A stretch of 64,000 nucleotides of DNA from Crenobacter cavernae (GCF_003355495.1 NZ_CP031337.1:3207668-3271667); one strand, 5' to 3'; counted from the stretch's first letter, positions 1 through 8,458 are shown. Notes: a model not told the origin generated them from the sequence alone. Made by a program: numbers and translations.

Positions 1-271
1 CTTCTTCGTTCCCGAAACGCGTATCGGCGCTCTCAAGACCGGCCAGCCGGTGACGGTGCGCTGCGACGGCTGCGCCGGGCCCATCCCGGCCAATGTCAGC
101 TTCATCGCGCCGCAGGCCGAGTACACGCCGCCGGTGATCTACAGCCGCGAGAACCGCGCCAAGCTCGTGTTCCTCGTCGAGGCGAAGCCCAAGCCTGCCG
201 ACGCGGTCAAGCTGCACCCCGGCCAACCGGTAGAAGTCACGCTCGGCCAGCTTGTGGATGCGCGGCGATGA
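1..271 (+). CDS. HlyD/YbhG-family membrane fusion protein, C-terminal part (partial)
   Basis: The reading frame is open from base 2, so the gene starts upstream of the window. The visible 89 residues carry the typical end of a periplasmic adaptor protein: an F-V-P-E-T-R-I-G stretch, a 'TGQPVTVRCDGC' segment, then 'YTPPVIYSRENRAKLVF' and a final 'LHPGQPVEVTL' beta strand. This closely resembles YbhG-like subunits that link an inner-membrane ABC exporter to an outer-membrane channel. Its stop codon overlaps the next start (ATGA at 268-271), so it is translationally coupled to the ATPase. Family assignment is by recognition of the C-terminal pattern; the substrate is unknown. Confidence 0.75.
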   Translation, partial: FFVPETRIGALKTGQPVTVRCDGCAGPIPANVSFIAPQAEYTPPVIYSRENRAKLVFLVEAKPKPADAVKLHPGQPVEVTLGQLVDARR

Positions 272-1209
272 ACGCCCCGCTCGATGCCGTCATCGCCGTG
301 ACCGGGCTGACCAAGCGCTTCGGCGACAAGACCGTCGTCGACGACTTCTCGATGCGCGTCGGCCGCGGCCAGATCTACGGCTTTCTCGGCCCGAACGGCA
401 GCGGCAAGACGACGACGATCCGCATGCTGTGTGGGCTGTTGACGCCCGACGGCGGCGAGGGCAGCTGCCTCGGCTATGACATCCGCACCGAGGCGGCGGC
501 GATCAAGCGCGAGGTCGGCTACATGACGCAGCGCTTCGGCCTCTATGAAGACCTGTCGCTCGCCGAGAACCTCGACTTCGTCGCGCGCGTCTACGGCGTG
601 CCCGCCCGCAAAGAGAAGGTCGCCGCGACGCTCGATCGCCTCGGCCTCGGCTCGCGGCGCGACCAGCTCGCAGGCTCCCTGTCCGGCGGCTGGAAGCAGC
701 GGCTCGCACTCGCCGCCTGCCTGATGCACGAACCGAAACTCCTCTTGCTCGACGAGCCGACCGCCGGCGTCGACCCGAAGGCGCGGCGCGACTTCTGGCA
801 GCAGATCCACGAACTGGCGGCCGACGGGCTGACGGTGCTCATCAGCACGCACTACATGGACGAGGCCGAGCGCTGCCACCGGCTCGCCTACATCGCCTAC
901 GGCAAGCTGCTGGTCGAGGGTGAGGTCGGCGAGGTGATCCGCCAATCGGGCCTGTCGACCTGGGAGGTGGCGCCGGCCAGAGCGGGCCTCACGATAGGCG
1001 CGCTGTCGCCAACGTTGGCCGAGAACGCGGCGGCCGAGGTGCTGGTGCCGTTCGGCAACGTGCTGCACGTGTCCGGCCGCGACAGGCTGGCGCTGGAGGC
1101 CGCCGTCGAGCACTGGCGCGCCAACCCGGCCTGGACCTGGCGCGAGATCGCGCCGACGCTCGAAGACGTGTTCATCGCGCTGATGCGCGGCGCGCCGGAT
1201 AACTTCTGA
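268..1209 (+). CDS. ABC transporter ATP-binding protein (YbhF/DrrA-like exporter)
   Basis: A 313-residue ATPase with Walker A GPNGSGKT at residues 41-48, signature LSGGWKQR at 139-146, Walker B LLLLDEP at 159-165, and the H-loop histidine in 'LISTHYMDEAE' shortly after. The C-terminal extension of about 90 residues after the nucleotide-binding domain is typical of DrrA/YbhF exporters. It lies between the adaptor protein and an ABC-2 permease, so the three genes encode a tripartite drug or small-molecule efflux system at the inner membrane. A copy of the repeated word TTGGCCGAG sits in frame at 1015-1023 (Leu-Ala-Glu). Substrate is not predictable from sequence. Confidence 0.9.
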   Translation: MNAPLDAVIAVTGLTKRFGDKTVVDDFSMRVGRGQIYGFLGPNGSGKTTTIRMLCGLLTPDGGEGSCLGYDIRTEAAAIKREVGYMTQRFGLYEDLSLAENLDFVARVYGVPARKEKVAATLDRLGLGSRRDQLAGSLSGGWKQRLALAACLMHEPKLLLLDEPTAGVDPKARRDFWQQIHELAADGLTVLISTHYMDEAERCHRLAYIAYGKLLVEGEVGEVIRQSGLSTWEVAPARAGLTIGALSPTLAENAAAEVLVPFGNVLHVSGRDRLALEAAVEHWRANPAWTWREIAPTLEDVFIALMRGAPDNF

Positions 1210-1255
1210 TGGCCCGCCCCGCCCTCACCCTCGGCCAACCTTGGAGCGATCCGGC

Positions 1256-2392
1256 ATGAAGACCGCGTTCTCGTGGCCGCGCTTCGTCGCCGTGCTCTTG
1301 AAGGAATTCGTGCAGATGCGGCGCGACCGGCTGACGTTCGCGATGATCGTCGGCATCCCTATCGTGCAACTGCTGCTGTTCGGCTACGCGATCAACACCG
1401 ACCCGAAGGCGCTGCCGACCGCGGTAGTCTGCTTCGACGCCAGCCCCTACTCGCGCAGCTTCGTCGCGTCGCTCGAGAACACCGGCTACTTCGCCGTCAC
1501 CGACACGCTGGCCGACGAGGCCGAGGCCGACCGGCTGCTCGACCTCGGCGAGGTGCAGTTCGTCGTCGTGATTCCGAGCGACTTTTCGAAGAAACTGACG
1601 CGCGGCGAACGCCCGACGCTGCTGGTCGCCGCCGACGCGACCGATCCGTCGGCCACCGGCAACGCGCTCGCCGCACTCGCCGGCCTCGGGTCGCAGTTGC
1701 TGCAGCACGACCTGAGCGGCCCGCTCGCCCGCCTCGCGCCGACGCCGTCGCCGATCGACATCCGCATCCAGCGCCGCTACAACCCGGAGGGGATCACGCA
1801 GTACAACATCGTGCCCGGGCTGATGGGCACCATCCTGACGATGACGATGATCATGATGACCGGGCTGGCGATGACGCGCGAACGCGAGCGCGGCACGATG
1901 GAGAACCTGTTGGCGACGCCGGTGCGGCCGGTCGAGGTGATGGCGGGCAAGATCGCGCCGTTCATCATCGTCGGCTACCTGCAGGTCGCGGTGATCCTGA
2001 CCGCCGCGCGTTTCCTGTTCGAGGTGCCGATGGTCGGCAGCCTCGTCACGCTGTCGGTCGCGCTGGTGGTGTTCCTCGCCGCCAACCTCGCGGTCGGCTT
2101 CACCTTCTCGACGCTCGCGAAGAACCAGCTGCAGGCGATGCAGATGACGTTCTTTTTCTTCCTGCCGTCCATCCTCTTGTCGGGCTTCATGTTCCCGTTC
2201 CGCGGCATGCCGCACTGGGCGCAGAAGGTCGGCGAGGTCTTCCCGCTGACGCATTTTTTGCGCATCGTGCGCGGCATCCTGCTCAAGGGCAACGGCTTCG
2301 CCGAGATCGGCCACGAGCTGTGGCCGCTCGGCCTGTTCTTTGTCGTCGCGGCGGGCGTCGCGCTGAACCGCTACCGCGAGACGCTGGACTGA
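1256..2392 (+). CDS. ABC-2 type permease (YbhS/YbhR-like)
   Basis: A 378-residue inner-membrane protein. One transmembrane helix lies near residues 26-45, followed by a large extracytoplasmic domain and a C-terminal cluster of about five helices ('TMTMIMMTGLAMTRERERGTMENLL' onward), the ABC2_membrane_3 layout. The start is ATG 1256, preceded by GGAG at 1243-1246; an upstream in-frame TTG at 1241 has no better signal. It follows the ATPase by 46 bp that contain an inverted copy of the repeated word (1230-1238). Only one permease is seen, so the transporter may act as a homodimer, or a partner may lie elsewhere. Confidence 0.85.
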   Translation: MKTAFSWPRFVAVLLKEFVQMRRDRLTFAMIVGIPIVQLLLFGYAINTDPKALPTAVVCFDASPYSRSFVASLENTGYFAVTDTLADEAEADRLLDLGEVQFVVVIPSDFSKKLTRGERPTLLVAADATDPSATGNALAALAGLGSQLLQHDLSGPLARLAPTPSPIDIRIQRRYNPEGITQYNIVPGLMGTILTMTMIMMTGLAMTRERERGTMENLLATPVRPVEVMAGKIAPFIIVGYLQVAVILTAARFLFEVPMVGSLVTLSVALVVFLAANLAVGFTFSTLAKNQLQAMQMTFFFFLPSILLSGFMFPFRGMPHWAQKVGEVFPLTHFLRIVRGILLKGNGFAEIGHELWPLGLFFVVAAGVALNRYRETLD

Positions 2393-2394
2393 AG

Positions 2395-2414
2395 GCTCGG
2401 CCGGCCGAGCTTTT
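2395..2414 (+). terminator. Palindrome GCTCGGCC/GGCCGAGC plus T-run after the ABC operon
   Basis: Immediately after the permease stop is a perfect 16-bp palindrome followed by four T. It looks like a collapsed head-to-head pair of the repeated word with the AA/TT centre lost. With no spacer the hairpin must open its centre to form a loop, so strength as a terminator is uncertain. Confidence 0.5.
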
Positions 2415-2626
2415 CAACAGCGAAAAAAGCGGCCCTGAGGCCCTGCGTTATTAGGGTTTTTTTCCCGTCGTTGCCCTGCCACATTGCGGTGCGCTAAGCA
2501 CACATCAAAGCGGGACCCACCCCTCCCCAAAGCGCGCGACAGGCGCTAAGATACGCACGCCCTTGAGGCAAAAAATCCGAGACGATACCCTGCGGCCCAG
2601 CTAGCCGTTCTTTGGTGCAAGAATCG

Positions 2627-3517
2627 ATGACTGACGCTTTACCCTCCCTGCCGCGCTGGCGGGAGTCGCTCGCCGTGCTGTTCCGCCAGGTCGGCCAGAT
2701 CCACTTCCAACGCTCGGCGCTGACCGGCCTCGCGATCGTTCTCGCGCTCGCCAGCGTCAACCTGTGGGCCGCGGTCGGCGCGGTGTTCGCGAGCGCCGTC
2801 GCGCTCGCAACCGCCAAACTCGCCCGCCTGCCGCGCGCGCCCTGCACCGACGGCCTCTACGGCTACAACGCCGCGCTGACCGGCGCCGGCCTCTTGTCCT
2901 TCTTTGCGCCCAGCGTTGCCGTATTCGGCTACCTCGCGCTTATCAGCGTCGTCACCGCGCTCGTGTCGTCGCGCTGGGTCGCGTGGGGCAAGCTGCCGGC
3001 GCTGACGATCCAGTTCGTCCTCGCGATGTGGCTCGCACTCGCGCTCGGCGACACGCTCGGCGCGCGCATCTCGCCGCCCGGCTGCGAGGACGGCTGGACG
3101 GCTATCGTCTGCAACGTCGGCCAGGTCACCTTCATCAGCGGCCTGCGGCCCGGCCTCGTCGTGCTGCTCGCCTTCGCGTGGCACGACAAGGAGCAGGCGT
3201 TCTGGCTCGCGGCGGGCACCGCGTTCGCATGGCTGGCGAGCGACGTGCTCGACGCCTTCGTGCCGGGCCTGAAGGCCGGCGAGCAGCTGGTCGGCCTCGC
3301 GGTGAACGCCGCATTGGTCGGCCAGGGCCTGACCGTGTTCGGCCGCGGCGTCGCGGTGCGCGTCGCGGGCATCGTGCTGTCGGTGCCGGTCTGCCTCGCC
3401 TTCGGCGCGCTCGCCGTGCCCTACTTCACGCTGCCGTTCAACCTGGTGACCTGGGCGCTGCTGATCGCCAGCGCCGAGCGCAAGGCCGAACCGCAGCCGG
3501 CCCGCCACGCCGCCTGA
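2627..3517 (+). CDS. Urea transporter (UT family)
   Basis: A 296-residue, strongly hydrophobic protein with about ten membrane helices. The motif 'GLYGYNAALTGAGL' near residue 80 matches the conserved GLxGxNxxLxG loop of urea channels, and a related segment recurs in the second half ('LVGLAVNAALVGQGL'), as expected from the inverted two-fold repeat of the family. It would let urea cross the inner membrane passively. The start chosen is ATG 2627; an upstream TTG at 2612 adds five residues. No urease genes are in the window. About 230 bp separate it from the ABC operon; I see no confident promoter there. Confidence 0.8.
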   Translation: MTDALPSLPRWRESLAVLFRQVGQIHFQRSALTGLAIVLALASVNLWAAVGAVFASAVALATAKLARLPRAPCTDGLYGYNAALTGAGLLSFFAPSVAVFGYLALISVVTALVSSRWVAWGKLPALTIQFVLAMWLALALGDTLGARISPPGCEDGWTAIVCNVGQVTFISGLRPGLVVLLAFAWHDKEQAFWLAAGTAFAWLASDVLDAFVPGLKAGEQLVGLAVNAALVGQGLTVFGRGVAVRVAGIVLSVPVCLAFGALAVPYFTLPFNLVTWALLIASAERKAEPQPARHAA

Positions 3518-3537
3518 GCCTTCTGCTTTTCATACGA

Positions 3538-3564
3538 ACAGGGCGACCCGATGGGTCGCCCTGT
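3538..3564 (+). terminator. Hairpin after urea transporter
   Basis: A 12-bp stem (ACAGGGCGACCC / GGGTCGCCCTGT) with a 3-nt loop begins about 20 bp after the stop codon. The downstream T content is weak (CTGTTC). Confidence 0.7.
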
Positions 3565-3582
3565 CTGTTCTACGTGCCCCGC

Positions 3583-3633
3583 GCTCGGCCAACCCTTTGA
3601 TCGACGCCGCCGAAGCGACAGGGTTGGCCGAGC
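3583..3633. repeat. Inverted pair of the TTGGCCGAGC word, wide loop
   Basis: GCTCGGCCAACCCT at 3583-3596 and AGGGTTGGCCGAGC at 3620-3633 are exact reverse complements with a 23-bp spacer. The pair lies between two genes that point the same way and follows a separate hairpin, so it is not needed as a terminator. It is one of the clearest paired copies of the repeated word. Confidence 0.8.
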
Positions 3634-3685
3634 TCGAGAGCGCAGCCGCTTAACGCCGCGGCCGGCGTTCGTTTATCATGCCGGC

Positions 3686-4498
3686 ATGAACGCCAAACTC
3701 GACCCGCCACCGTCGCCCGCCCCGCCGCCCCCCGAGTCGGAGGCGCTGCTCGCCAACCAGGCGCTGCCGCTGGGCGAACATATCGTCGCCGTGCTCGGCC
3801 ATGGCGACCCGGCCTACGGCACGGCGCGAAAGAGCCGCGCCTTCACCGCGCAGTCGGACTACTTCCGAGTGCAGTTCAAGGGCTTCGCGCGCGTCGCCGG
3901 CGGACAGTGGCAGCGCTTCGACGGCGACGACGGCACCTTCCACGCCAGCCTCAACGCCGCGTGGGCGCGCGCCGACCACCCGAGCCGCAGCGTGCTGTTC
4001 GGCCCGCGTAGCGGCGTCAGCCTGACCGATGCCTTCGCCGGCAGCGCGCTCGACGGCTATCTGTTCGCGCAGGCGATCGAGTGGGCGAAGTCGGTCTACC
4101 CCGACTACCAGGTGACGCCCGGCGCGCTGAACACCGCGGCGCTTGACGAGGAAGAAAGGCTGCGCTGCAACGCCTTCTACGCGGCGCAGGGCTTCGATTT
4201 CGAGTGGGGCGACGCGGCGCAGAAGAGCGCCGCCTACCGCAAGGAGAAGGCCGGCCGCCTGCTCGGCATCTGGGACGGCGAGAAGGTGGCCGAGGTGTCG
4301 GGCGAGGCCATCCTCGACACGCTCGCGCAGCACGACGCGTACAAGCATGAGCTCGAGTACAAGTTGGCCGAGGTCGAGGCGACGCAGGCCTCGCTGCGGC
4401 GCCAGGTGCAGAAGGAACGCCACACCAACCAGATCATGACCGGCGTGACCGCCTTCGTGATGCTGATCGGGCTGATGTACGCGGTCGGGGCATTCTGA
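3686..4498 (+). CDS. Conserved hypothetical protein, coiled coil plus C-terminal membrane anchor
   Basis: A 270-residue protein I do not recognise as a named family. The N-terminus is proline-rich ('PPPSPAPPPPES', residues 7-18). The middle is soluble and ends in 'RCNAFYAAQGFDFEWGD', which resembles the last strand of acetyltransferase folds but lacks a visible acetyl-CoA loop. Residues about 205-245 are charged and heptad-like, predicting a coiled coil. The last 20 residues ('TGVTAFVMLIGLMYAVGAF') form a single membrane anchor, so the bulk probably faces the cytoplasm. The start is the first ATG in frame. A copy of the repeated word lies in frame at 4364-4372. It converges on the Lrp-type gene with a shared hairpin between them. 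Confidence 0.7.
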   Translation: MNAKLDPPPSPAPPPPESEALLANQALPLGEHIVAVLGHGDPAYGTARKSRAFTAQSDYFRVQFKGFARVAGGQWQRFDGDDGTFHASLNAAWARADHPSRSVLFGPRSGVSLTDAFAGSALDGYLFAQAIEWAKSVYPDYQVTPGALNTAALDEEERLRCNAFYAAQGFDFEWGDAAQKSAAYRKEKAGRLLGIWDGEKVAEVSGEAILDTLAQHDAYKHELEYKLAEVEATQASLRRQVQKERHTNQIMTGVTAFVMLIGLMYAVGAF

Positions 4499-4535
4499 AC
4501 CGGCGCACGCACGACTTTCACCGCCCCGCAAAAAA

Positions 4536-4562
4536 GCTTGGCCGAGCCCCAAAGCTCGGCCA
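4536..4562. terminator. Bidirectional terminator built from the repeated word
   Basis: TGGCCGAGC (4539-4547) and GCTCGGCCA (4554-4562) pair around a 6-nt loop, preceded by six A at 4530-4535. It sits between convergent genes and can serve both; the A-run gives a T-run for the minus-strand transcript. Confidence 0.75.
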
Positions 4563-4580
4563 TGTCTTTACCGAAGCCCG

Positions 4581-5069
4581 TCAGTCCTCGACCGGCAGCA
4601 GCAGCGTCTCCTTCACCTCCTCCATCACCACGTAGCTCTTCGACTCGTTCGCGTTCGGCAGCTGCAACAGGATGTCGCCGAGCAGCTTGCGGTAGTGGCT
4701 CATGTCGGCGATGCGCGCCTTGATCAGGTAGTCGAAGTCGCCCGACACCAGGTGGCAGTCGAGCACCTGCGGCAGTTTCATCACCTCGCGCCGGAACGCC
4801 TCGAAAATCTCGCCCGACTTGGCCGACAGCTTGATCTCGACGAACACCAGCAAGGTCGCGCCGAGCGCCTGCGGGTTCAGTTTGGCGTAATAGCCCTCGA
4901 TCACGCCGTCGCGCTCCAGGCGCCGCACGCGCTCGGTGCACGGCGTGATCGACAGCCCGACCTTTTCCGCCAGTTCGGTCATCGACATGCGGCCGTTGGC
5001 CTGCAGGTGGCGCAGGATCTTGCGGTCGATGCGGTCGAGCGGATAGCCGGATGCGCTTCCCTTTTTCAT
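4581..5069 (-). CDS. lrp: Lrp/AsnC family transcriptional regulator (Lrp/DadR-like)
   Basis: A 162-residue protein very close to enterobacterial Lrp. It has an N-terminal helix-turn-helix ('LDRIDRKILRHLQANGRMSMTEL' then 'VGLSITPCTERVRRLERDGVI', residues about 10-58) and a C-terminal RAM ligand-binding domain that includes 'CHLVSGDFDYLIKARIADMSHYRKLLG' and 'YVVMEEVKE'. Lrp-type proteins bind DNA as dimers to hexadecamers and respond to leucine or alanine. It is divergent from dadA with a 36-bp palindrome in the 190-bp gap. In Pseudomonas and enterics, Lrp-type regulators control dadAX in response to alanine, so this is probably the local regulator (the name dadR is equally possible). The function is inferred from family and position. 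Confidence 0.88.
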   Translation of the reverse strand: MKKGSASGYPLDRIDRKILRHLQANGRMSMTELAEKVGLSITPCTERVRRLERDGVIEGYYAKLNPQALGATLLVFVEIKLSAKSGEIFEAFRREVMKLPQVLDCHLVSGDFDYLIKARIADMSHYRKLLGDILLQLPNANESKSYVVMEEVKETLLLPVED

Positions 5070-5098
5070 TTTTCCTGTCCATTCGCCATTTAATCAAT

Positions 5099-5134
5099 TT
5101 TTTAACCAAATTATAAAAATAATTTGGTTAAAAA
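5099..5134. promoter_or_regulatory. Long AT-rich palindrome, probable Lrp-type operator
   Basis: Two 16-bp arms, TTTTTAACCAAATTAT (5099-5114) and ATAATTTGGTTAAAAA (5119-5134), are perfect reverse complements around AAAA. It lies in the divergent gap between lrp and dadA, the only strongly AT-rich stretch nearby. Size and symmetry fit a dimeric regulator. It is not followed by a terminator-like context. Confidence 0.75.
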
Positions 5135-5259
5135 GACTGCTTTCAAATCAATATACTACAAAAAATCACTAAAGCCAGATTCAAGGGAAAACCCTCATGA
5201 ATCGGCGTAATGGCGACGGGGCCGCGATGCCCCTTAGGCAAGAGCAGAGGACGATCAAA

Positions 5260-6561
5260 ATGCAAGTCATGGTATTGGGTGGTGGCGTCATCGGGATCAG
5301 CACGGCATGGTATCTGGCCAAGGCCGGCTGCGAGGTAACCGTCATCGAGCGCCAGCAGGGTCCGGCGCTGGAGACCAGCTTCGGCAACGCCGGTCAGATT
5401 TCCCCGGGCTATGCCGCGCCGTGGGCCGCGCCGGGCATTCCGATGAAGGCCGCCAAGTGGCTGTTCCAGAAGCACGCGCCGCTGGCGATCAAGCCGGACG
5501 GCTCGCTGTTCCAGCTGCAGTGGATCGCCAAGATGTTCGCCAACTGCAATCCGCAAGCGTACAACCTCAACAAGGGCCGCATGATGCGGCTGGCCGAGTA
5601 CAGCCGCGACAAGATCAAGGAACTGCGCGCCGAGACCGGCCTCCAGTACGAAGGCCGCCAGGGCGGCACGCTGCAGCTGTTCCGCACCCAGGCGCAGCTC
5701 GACGGCATGGGCAAGGACATCGAAGTGCTGAAGGAGTGCGGCGTCGACTTCAACGTGCTCGACCCGGACGGCTGCGCACGCGTCGAGCCGGCGCTGGCCA
5801 AGACCAAGCACAAGCTGACCGGCGGCCTGCAGCTGCCGAACGACGAGACCGGCGACTGCAACCTGTTCACCCAGCGCCTGGCCGAGATGTGCAAGGCCGC
5901 CGGCGTGAAGTTCCTGTTCGACCAGCGCATCGAGAAACTGCTCGACGACGGCAAGCGCCTCACCGGCGTCGTCGCCAACGGCGTGACCCACACCGCCGAC
6001 CACTACGTGCTGGCGCTCGGCAGCTATTCGCGCGACCTGCTCAAGGCCCTCGACATCGACGTGCCGGTCTACCCGGTCAAGGGTTACTCGCTGACCGTGC
6101 CGATCACCAACGCGACCGGCGCGCCGACCTCGACCATCCTCGACGAGACCTACAAGATCGCGATCACCCGCTTCGATGACCGCATCCGCGTCGGCGGCAT
6201 GGCCGAGCTGTCGGGCTACGACCTGTCGCTGAACCCGCGCCGCCGCGCCACGCTGGAAATGGTCGTGAACGACCTGTACCCGGAAGGCGGCGACGTGAAG
6301 GCCGCCAGCTTCTGGACCGGTCTGCGCCCGATGACGCCGGACGGCACGCCGATCATCGGCGCCACCCGCCTTGCCAACCTGTCGCTGAACACCGGCCACG
6401 GCACGCTCGGCTGGACGATGAGCGCGGGCTCCGGCAAGTTGCTCGCCGACCTGATCACCGGTCAGCGCACCGAGATCAGCGCCGACGGCCTGTCGATCGC
6501 GCGCTACGGCGCCAAAGTGGTCGTGCCGACCGTGCTGCGCCCCAGCACCGCCGCCGCCTAA
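5260..6561 (+). CDS. dadA: D-amino acid dehydrogenase (DadA)
   Basis: A 433-residue FAD enzyme of the DAO family. The N-terminal dinucleotide motif GGGVIG is at residues 7-12, followed by the acidic ribose-binding end 'EVTVIERQQGPALETSFGNAGQISPGYAAPW', which is diagnostic for DadA; the C-terminal FAD contact is 'LSLNTGHGTLGWTMSAGSG'. It oxidises D-alanine and other D-amino acids to 2-oxo acids and ammonia, passing electrons to the respiratory chain at the inner membrane. Start ATG 5260 follows AGCAGAGG; an upstream in-frame ATG at 5197 would add 21 unrelated residues. Length matches E. coli DadA (432). It is followed 9 bp later by the alanine racemase gene. Confidence 0.95.
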   Translation: MQVMVLGGGVIGISTAWYLAKAGCEVTVIERQQGPALETSFGNAGQISPGYAAPWAAPGIPMKAAKWLFQKHAPLAIKPDGSLFQLQWIAKMFANCNPQAYNLNKGRMMRLAEYSRDKIKELRAETGLQYEGRQGGTLQLFRTQAQLDGMGKDIEVLKECGVDFNVLDPDGCARVEPALAKTKHKLTGGLQLPNDETGDCNLFTQRLAEMCKAAGVKFLFDQRIEKLLDDGKRLTGVVANGVTHTADHYVLALGSYSRDLLKALDIDVPVYPVKGYSLTVPITNATGAPTSTILDETYKIAITRFDDRIRVGGMAELSGYDLSLNPRRRATLEMVVNDLYPEGGDVKAASFWTGLRPMTPDGTPIIGATRLANLSLNTGHGTLGWTMSAGSGKLLADLITGQRTEISADGLSIARYGAKVVVPTVLRPSTAAA

Positions 6562-6570
6562 GGAGCCGCC

Positions 6571-7635
6571 ATGAGCCGCCCGCTTGAAGCCGTCATCCGC
6601 CTCGACCACCTGCGCCACAACTACCACGTTGGCCGAGCCCTGGCCGGCGGCAAGGCGCTGGCCGTGGTCAAGGCCAACGCCTACGGTCACGGCGCCGTGC
6701 AGTGCGCTGCGGCGCTGTTTGATGCCGACGGCTTCGCCGTCGCGTGCATAGAGGAGGCGATCGAACTGCGCGAGGCCGGCGTCACGCAGCCGATCCTGCT
6801 GCTAGAAGGTGTGTTCGAGGCATCCGAGCTCGAACTCGCAGAACGCCAAGATTTGTGGCTGGTCGTGCACCACGAAGGCCAGATCGACATGATCGAGGCG
6901 GCCGAGCCGAAGACGCCTTACAAGGTGTGGCTGAAGATGGATTCGGGCATGCACCGCGCCGGCTTCGCACCTTCCGAATACCGCGCCGCGCACCGGCGCC
7001 TGCAGGCCTGCGGCAAGGTGGAATCGATCACGATGATGAGCCACTTCGCACGCGCCGACGAACCGGGCAATCAAGCCACCGCCGATCAGATCGCCGTGTT
7101 CCAGAACGCGGTCGAGGGGCTCAAGGGCGATATCAGCCTCGCCAACTCGGCCGGCCTGATCGGCTGGCCGGCCGCGCGCGCCGGCTGGGGCCGCGCCGGC
7201 ATCATGCTGTACGGCGCGAGCCCGATGCCGGCCGATTCGCCTGCCATCGACCTCAAGCCGGTGATGCAGCTCAAGTCCAAGGTGTTCGCCGTGCGCGAAC
7301 TGGCCGAAGGGGAGCCGGTCGGCTACGGCGCCAGCTTCCACACGCCGCGCGCGACGCGCGTCGGCGTCGTCGCCTGCGGCTACGCCGACGGCTACCCGCG
7401 GCTGGCCTCCACCGGCAGCCCGGTCGCGATCAACGGCCAGCGCACACGCATCATCGGCCGCGTGTCGATGGACATGCTGATGATCGACCTCACCGACCTG
7501 CCGGAAGCCGGCGTCGGCAGCGAAGTCGAACTGTGGGGCGACACCGTATCGGTGAACGAGGTCGCCGCGCATGCCGGCACCATCGCCTACGAACTCTTGT
7601 GCAACGTCAAACGCGCGGCGTTCCGCTATCGGTAA
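6571..7635 (+). CDS. dadX: Alanine racemase, catabolic (DadX/Alr)
   Basis: A 354-residue PLP enzyme. The PLP lysine is K34 in 'AVVKANAYGHG'. The catalytic tyrosine region 'GYGASFHTPRATRVGVVACGYADGYPR' and 'GRVSMDMLMIDLTDLP' are intact. It interconverts L- and D-alanine; with DadA just upstream it forms the L-alanine to D-alanine to pyruvate route. AAGGAG lies about 6 bp before the ATG. The name dadX is chosen from the operon position; alr would be correct if it is the only racemase. One copy of the repeated word falls in the codons for Val-Gly-Arg-Ala at 6629-6637, out of the usual Leu-Ala-Glu frame. Confidence 0.93.
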   Translation: MSRPLEAVIRLDHLRHNYHVGRALAGGKALAVVKANAYGHGAVQCAAALFDADGFAVACIEEAIELREAGVTQPILLLEGVFEASELELAERQDLWLVVHHEGQIDMIEAAEPKTPYKVWLKMDSGMHRAGFAPSEYRAAHRRLQACGKVESITMMSHFARADEPGNQATADQIAVFQNAVEGLKGDISLANSAGLIGWPAARAGWGRAGIMLYGASPMPADSPAIDLKPVMQLKSKVFAVRELAEGEPVGYGASFHTPRATRVGVVACGYADGYPRLASTGSPVAINGQRTRIIGRVSMDMLMIDLTDLPEAGVGSEVELWGDTVSVNEVAAHAGTIAYELLCNVKRAAFRYR

Positions 7636-7676
7636 GTTTTCTCTGGTGTAGTGCTTCTCCGTGTTCTGTCCTTTAC

Positions 7677-7704
7677 ACCCCGGCCGCAAGCCGGGGTCTT
7701 TTTT
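7677..7704 (+). terminator. Rho-independent terminator of dadAX
   Basis: Stem ACCCCGGC (7677-7684) / GCCGGGGT (7690-7697) with a 5-nt loop, then CTTTTTTTG. The next gene begins about 170 bp later; that gap is AT-rich and must hold the pilus operon promoter, but I cannot pick one site with confidence. Confidence 0.9.
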
Positions 7705-7876
7705 TGTTCTTCACGGCCATCCGGCAACACCCGGTCCTTTAAAAGTGCCGACAGCCGTCCCTTCCCTCGAAGCTATTGCCATTGGGATATGAAGTCGTCA
7801 AAATTATCGGTTCGAACTCCCAATATATGTAAAAATTACTATAAAAAAACCAGAACTTTTGTAACCTTAACAAGCC

Positions 7877-8458
7877 ATGGCGGATAGCCCACCCAACTCT
7901 CTACCCACGATGACAAGCCCCCTCCTACGCCATCAGCGCGGCTTCACCCTGCTGGAGCTAATGATCACGCTGTCGGTGCTCGCCATCCTGGTCGCGGTGG
8001 CCGCCCCGGCGTTCAACCAGACCATGGCCTCCAGCCGCGCCGCGGGGCTGAGCAATGCGCTGGTCGGCAGCCTCAACCTGGCCCGCTCCGAGGCGATCAA
8101 GCGCGGCCAAACGGTGACGGTCTGCAAGACGGCCAATCCGAACGCCGCCAATACCAACTGCGCGGCCGGCGCCGCCTGGCGGGACGGCTGGTTGGTGTTT
8201 GTCGACAACGGCACGCGCGGCACGGTAGACGGTAACGACGTCCGGATCAAAGTCGTGCAGCCGAGCGGGATAGGCGAAACGAATGTCAGCGCGGGCGGCA
8301 ACGTCGCCAACTACCTGAGCTTCCTGCCCAGAGGGGAGAGCCGAGGCAGCGACGGTGCCGTCCCCAGCGCCAGCCTGAACATCTGCACCGGAGGCATCCA
8401 GCGCCGCGTGCTCGTCAACGCAGTGGGGCGCACCCACATCGCCAAGGGAGACTGCTGA
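7877..8458 (+). CDS. fimT: Type IV minor pilin, FimT/FimU (GspH) family
   Basis: A 193-residue prepilin. The class III signal is 'HQRG|FTLLELMITLSVLAILVAVAAPAFNQTM': cleavage after Gly, Phe+1 and Glu+5, then a hydrophobic helix. The body 'SSRAAGLSNALVGSLNLARSEAIKRGQTVTVC' is the GspH/FimT hallmark. Cysteines near the end probably form a disulfide. It would be part of the pilus-tip priming complex after cleavage by PilD. Start is uncertain: ATG 7877 gives a 22-residue leader and ATG 7910 an 11-residue leader, and neither has a clear ribosome site. It is the first gene of the minor-pilin operon and abuts pilV (TGATG). Confidence 0.85.
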   Translation: MADSPPNSLPTMTSPLLRHQRGFTLLELMITLSVLAILVAVAAPAFNQTMASSRAAGLSNALVGSLNLARSEAIKRGQTVTVCKTANPNAANTNCAAGAAWRDGWLVFVDNGTRGTVDGNDVRIKVVQPSGIGETNVSAGGNVANYLSFLPRGESRGSDGAVPSASLNICTGGIQRRVLVNAVGRTHIAKGDC

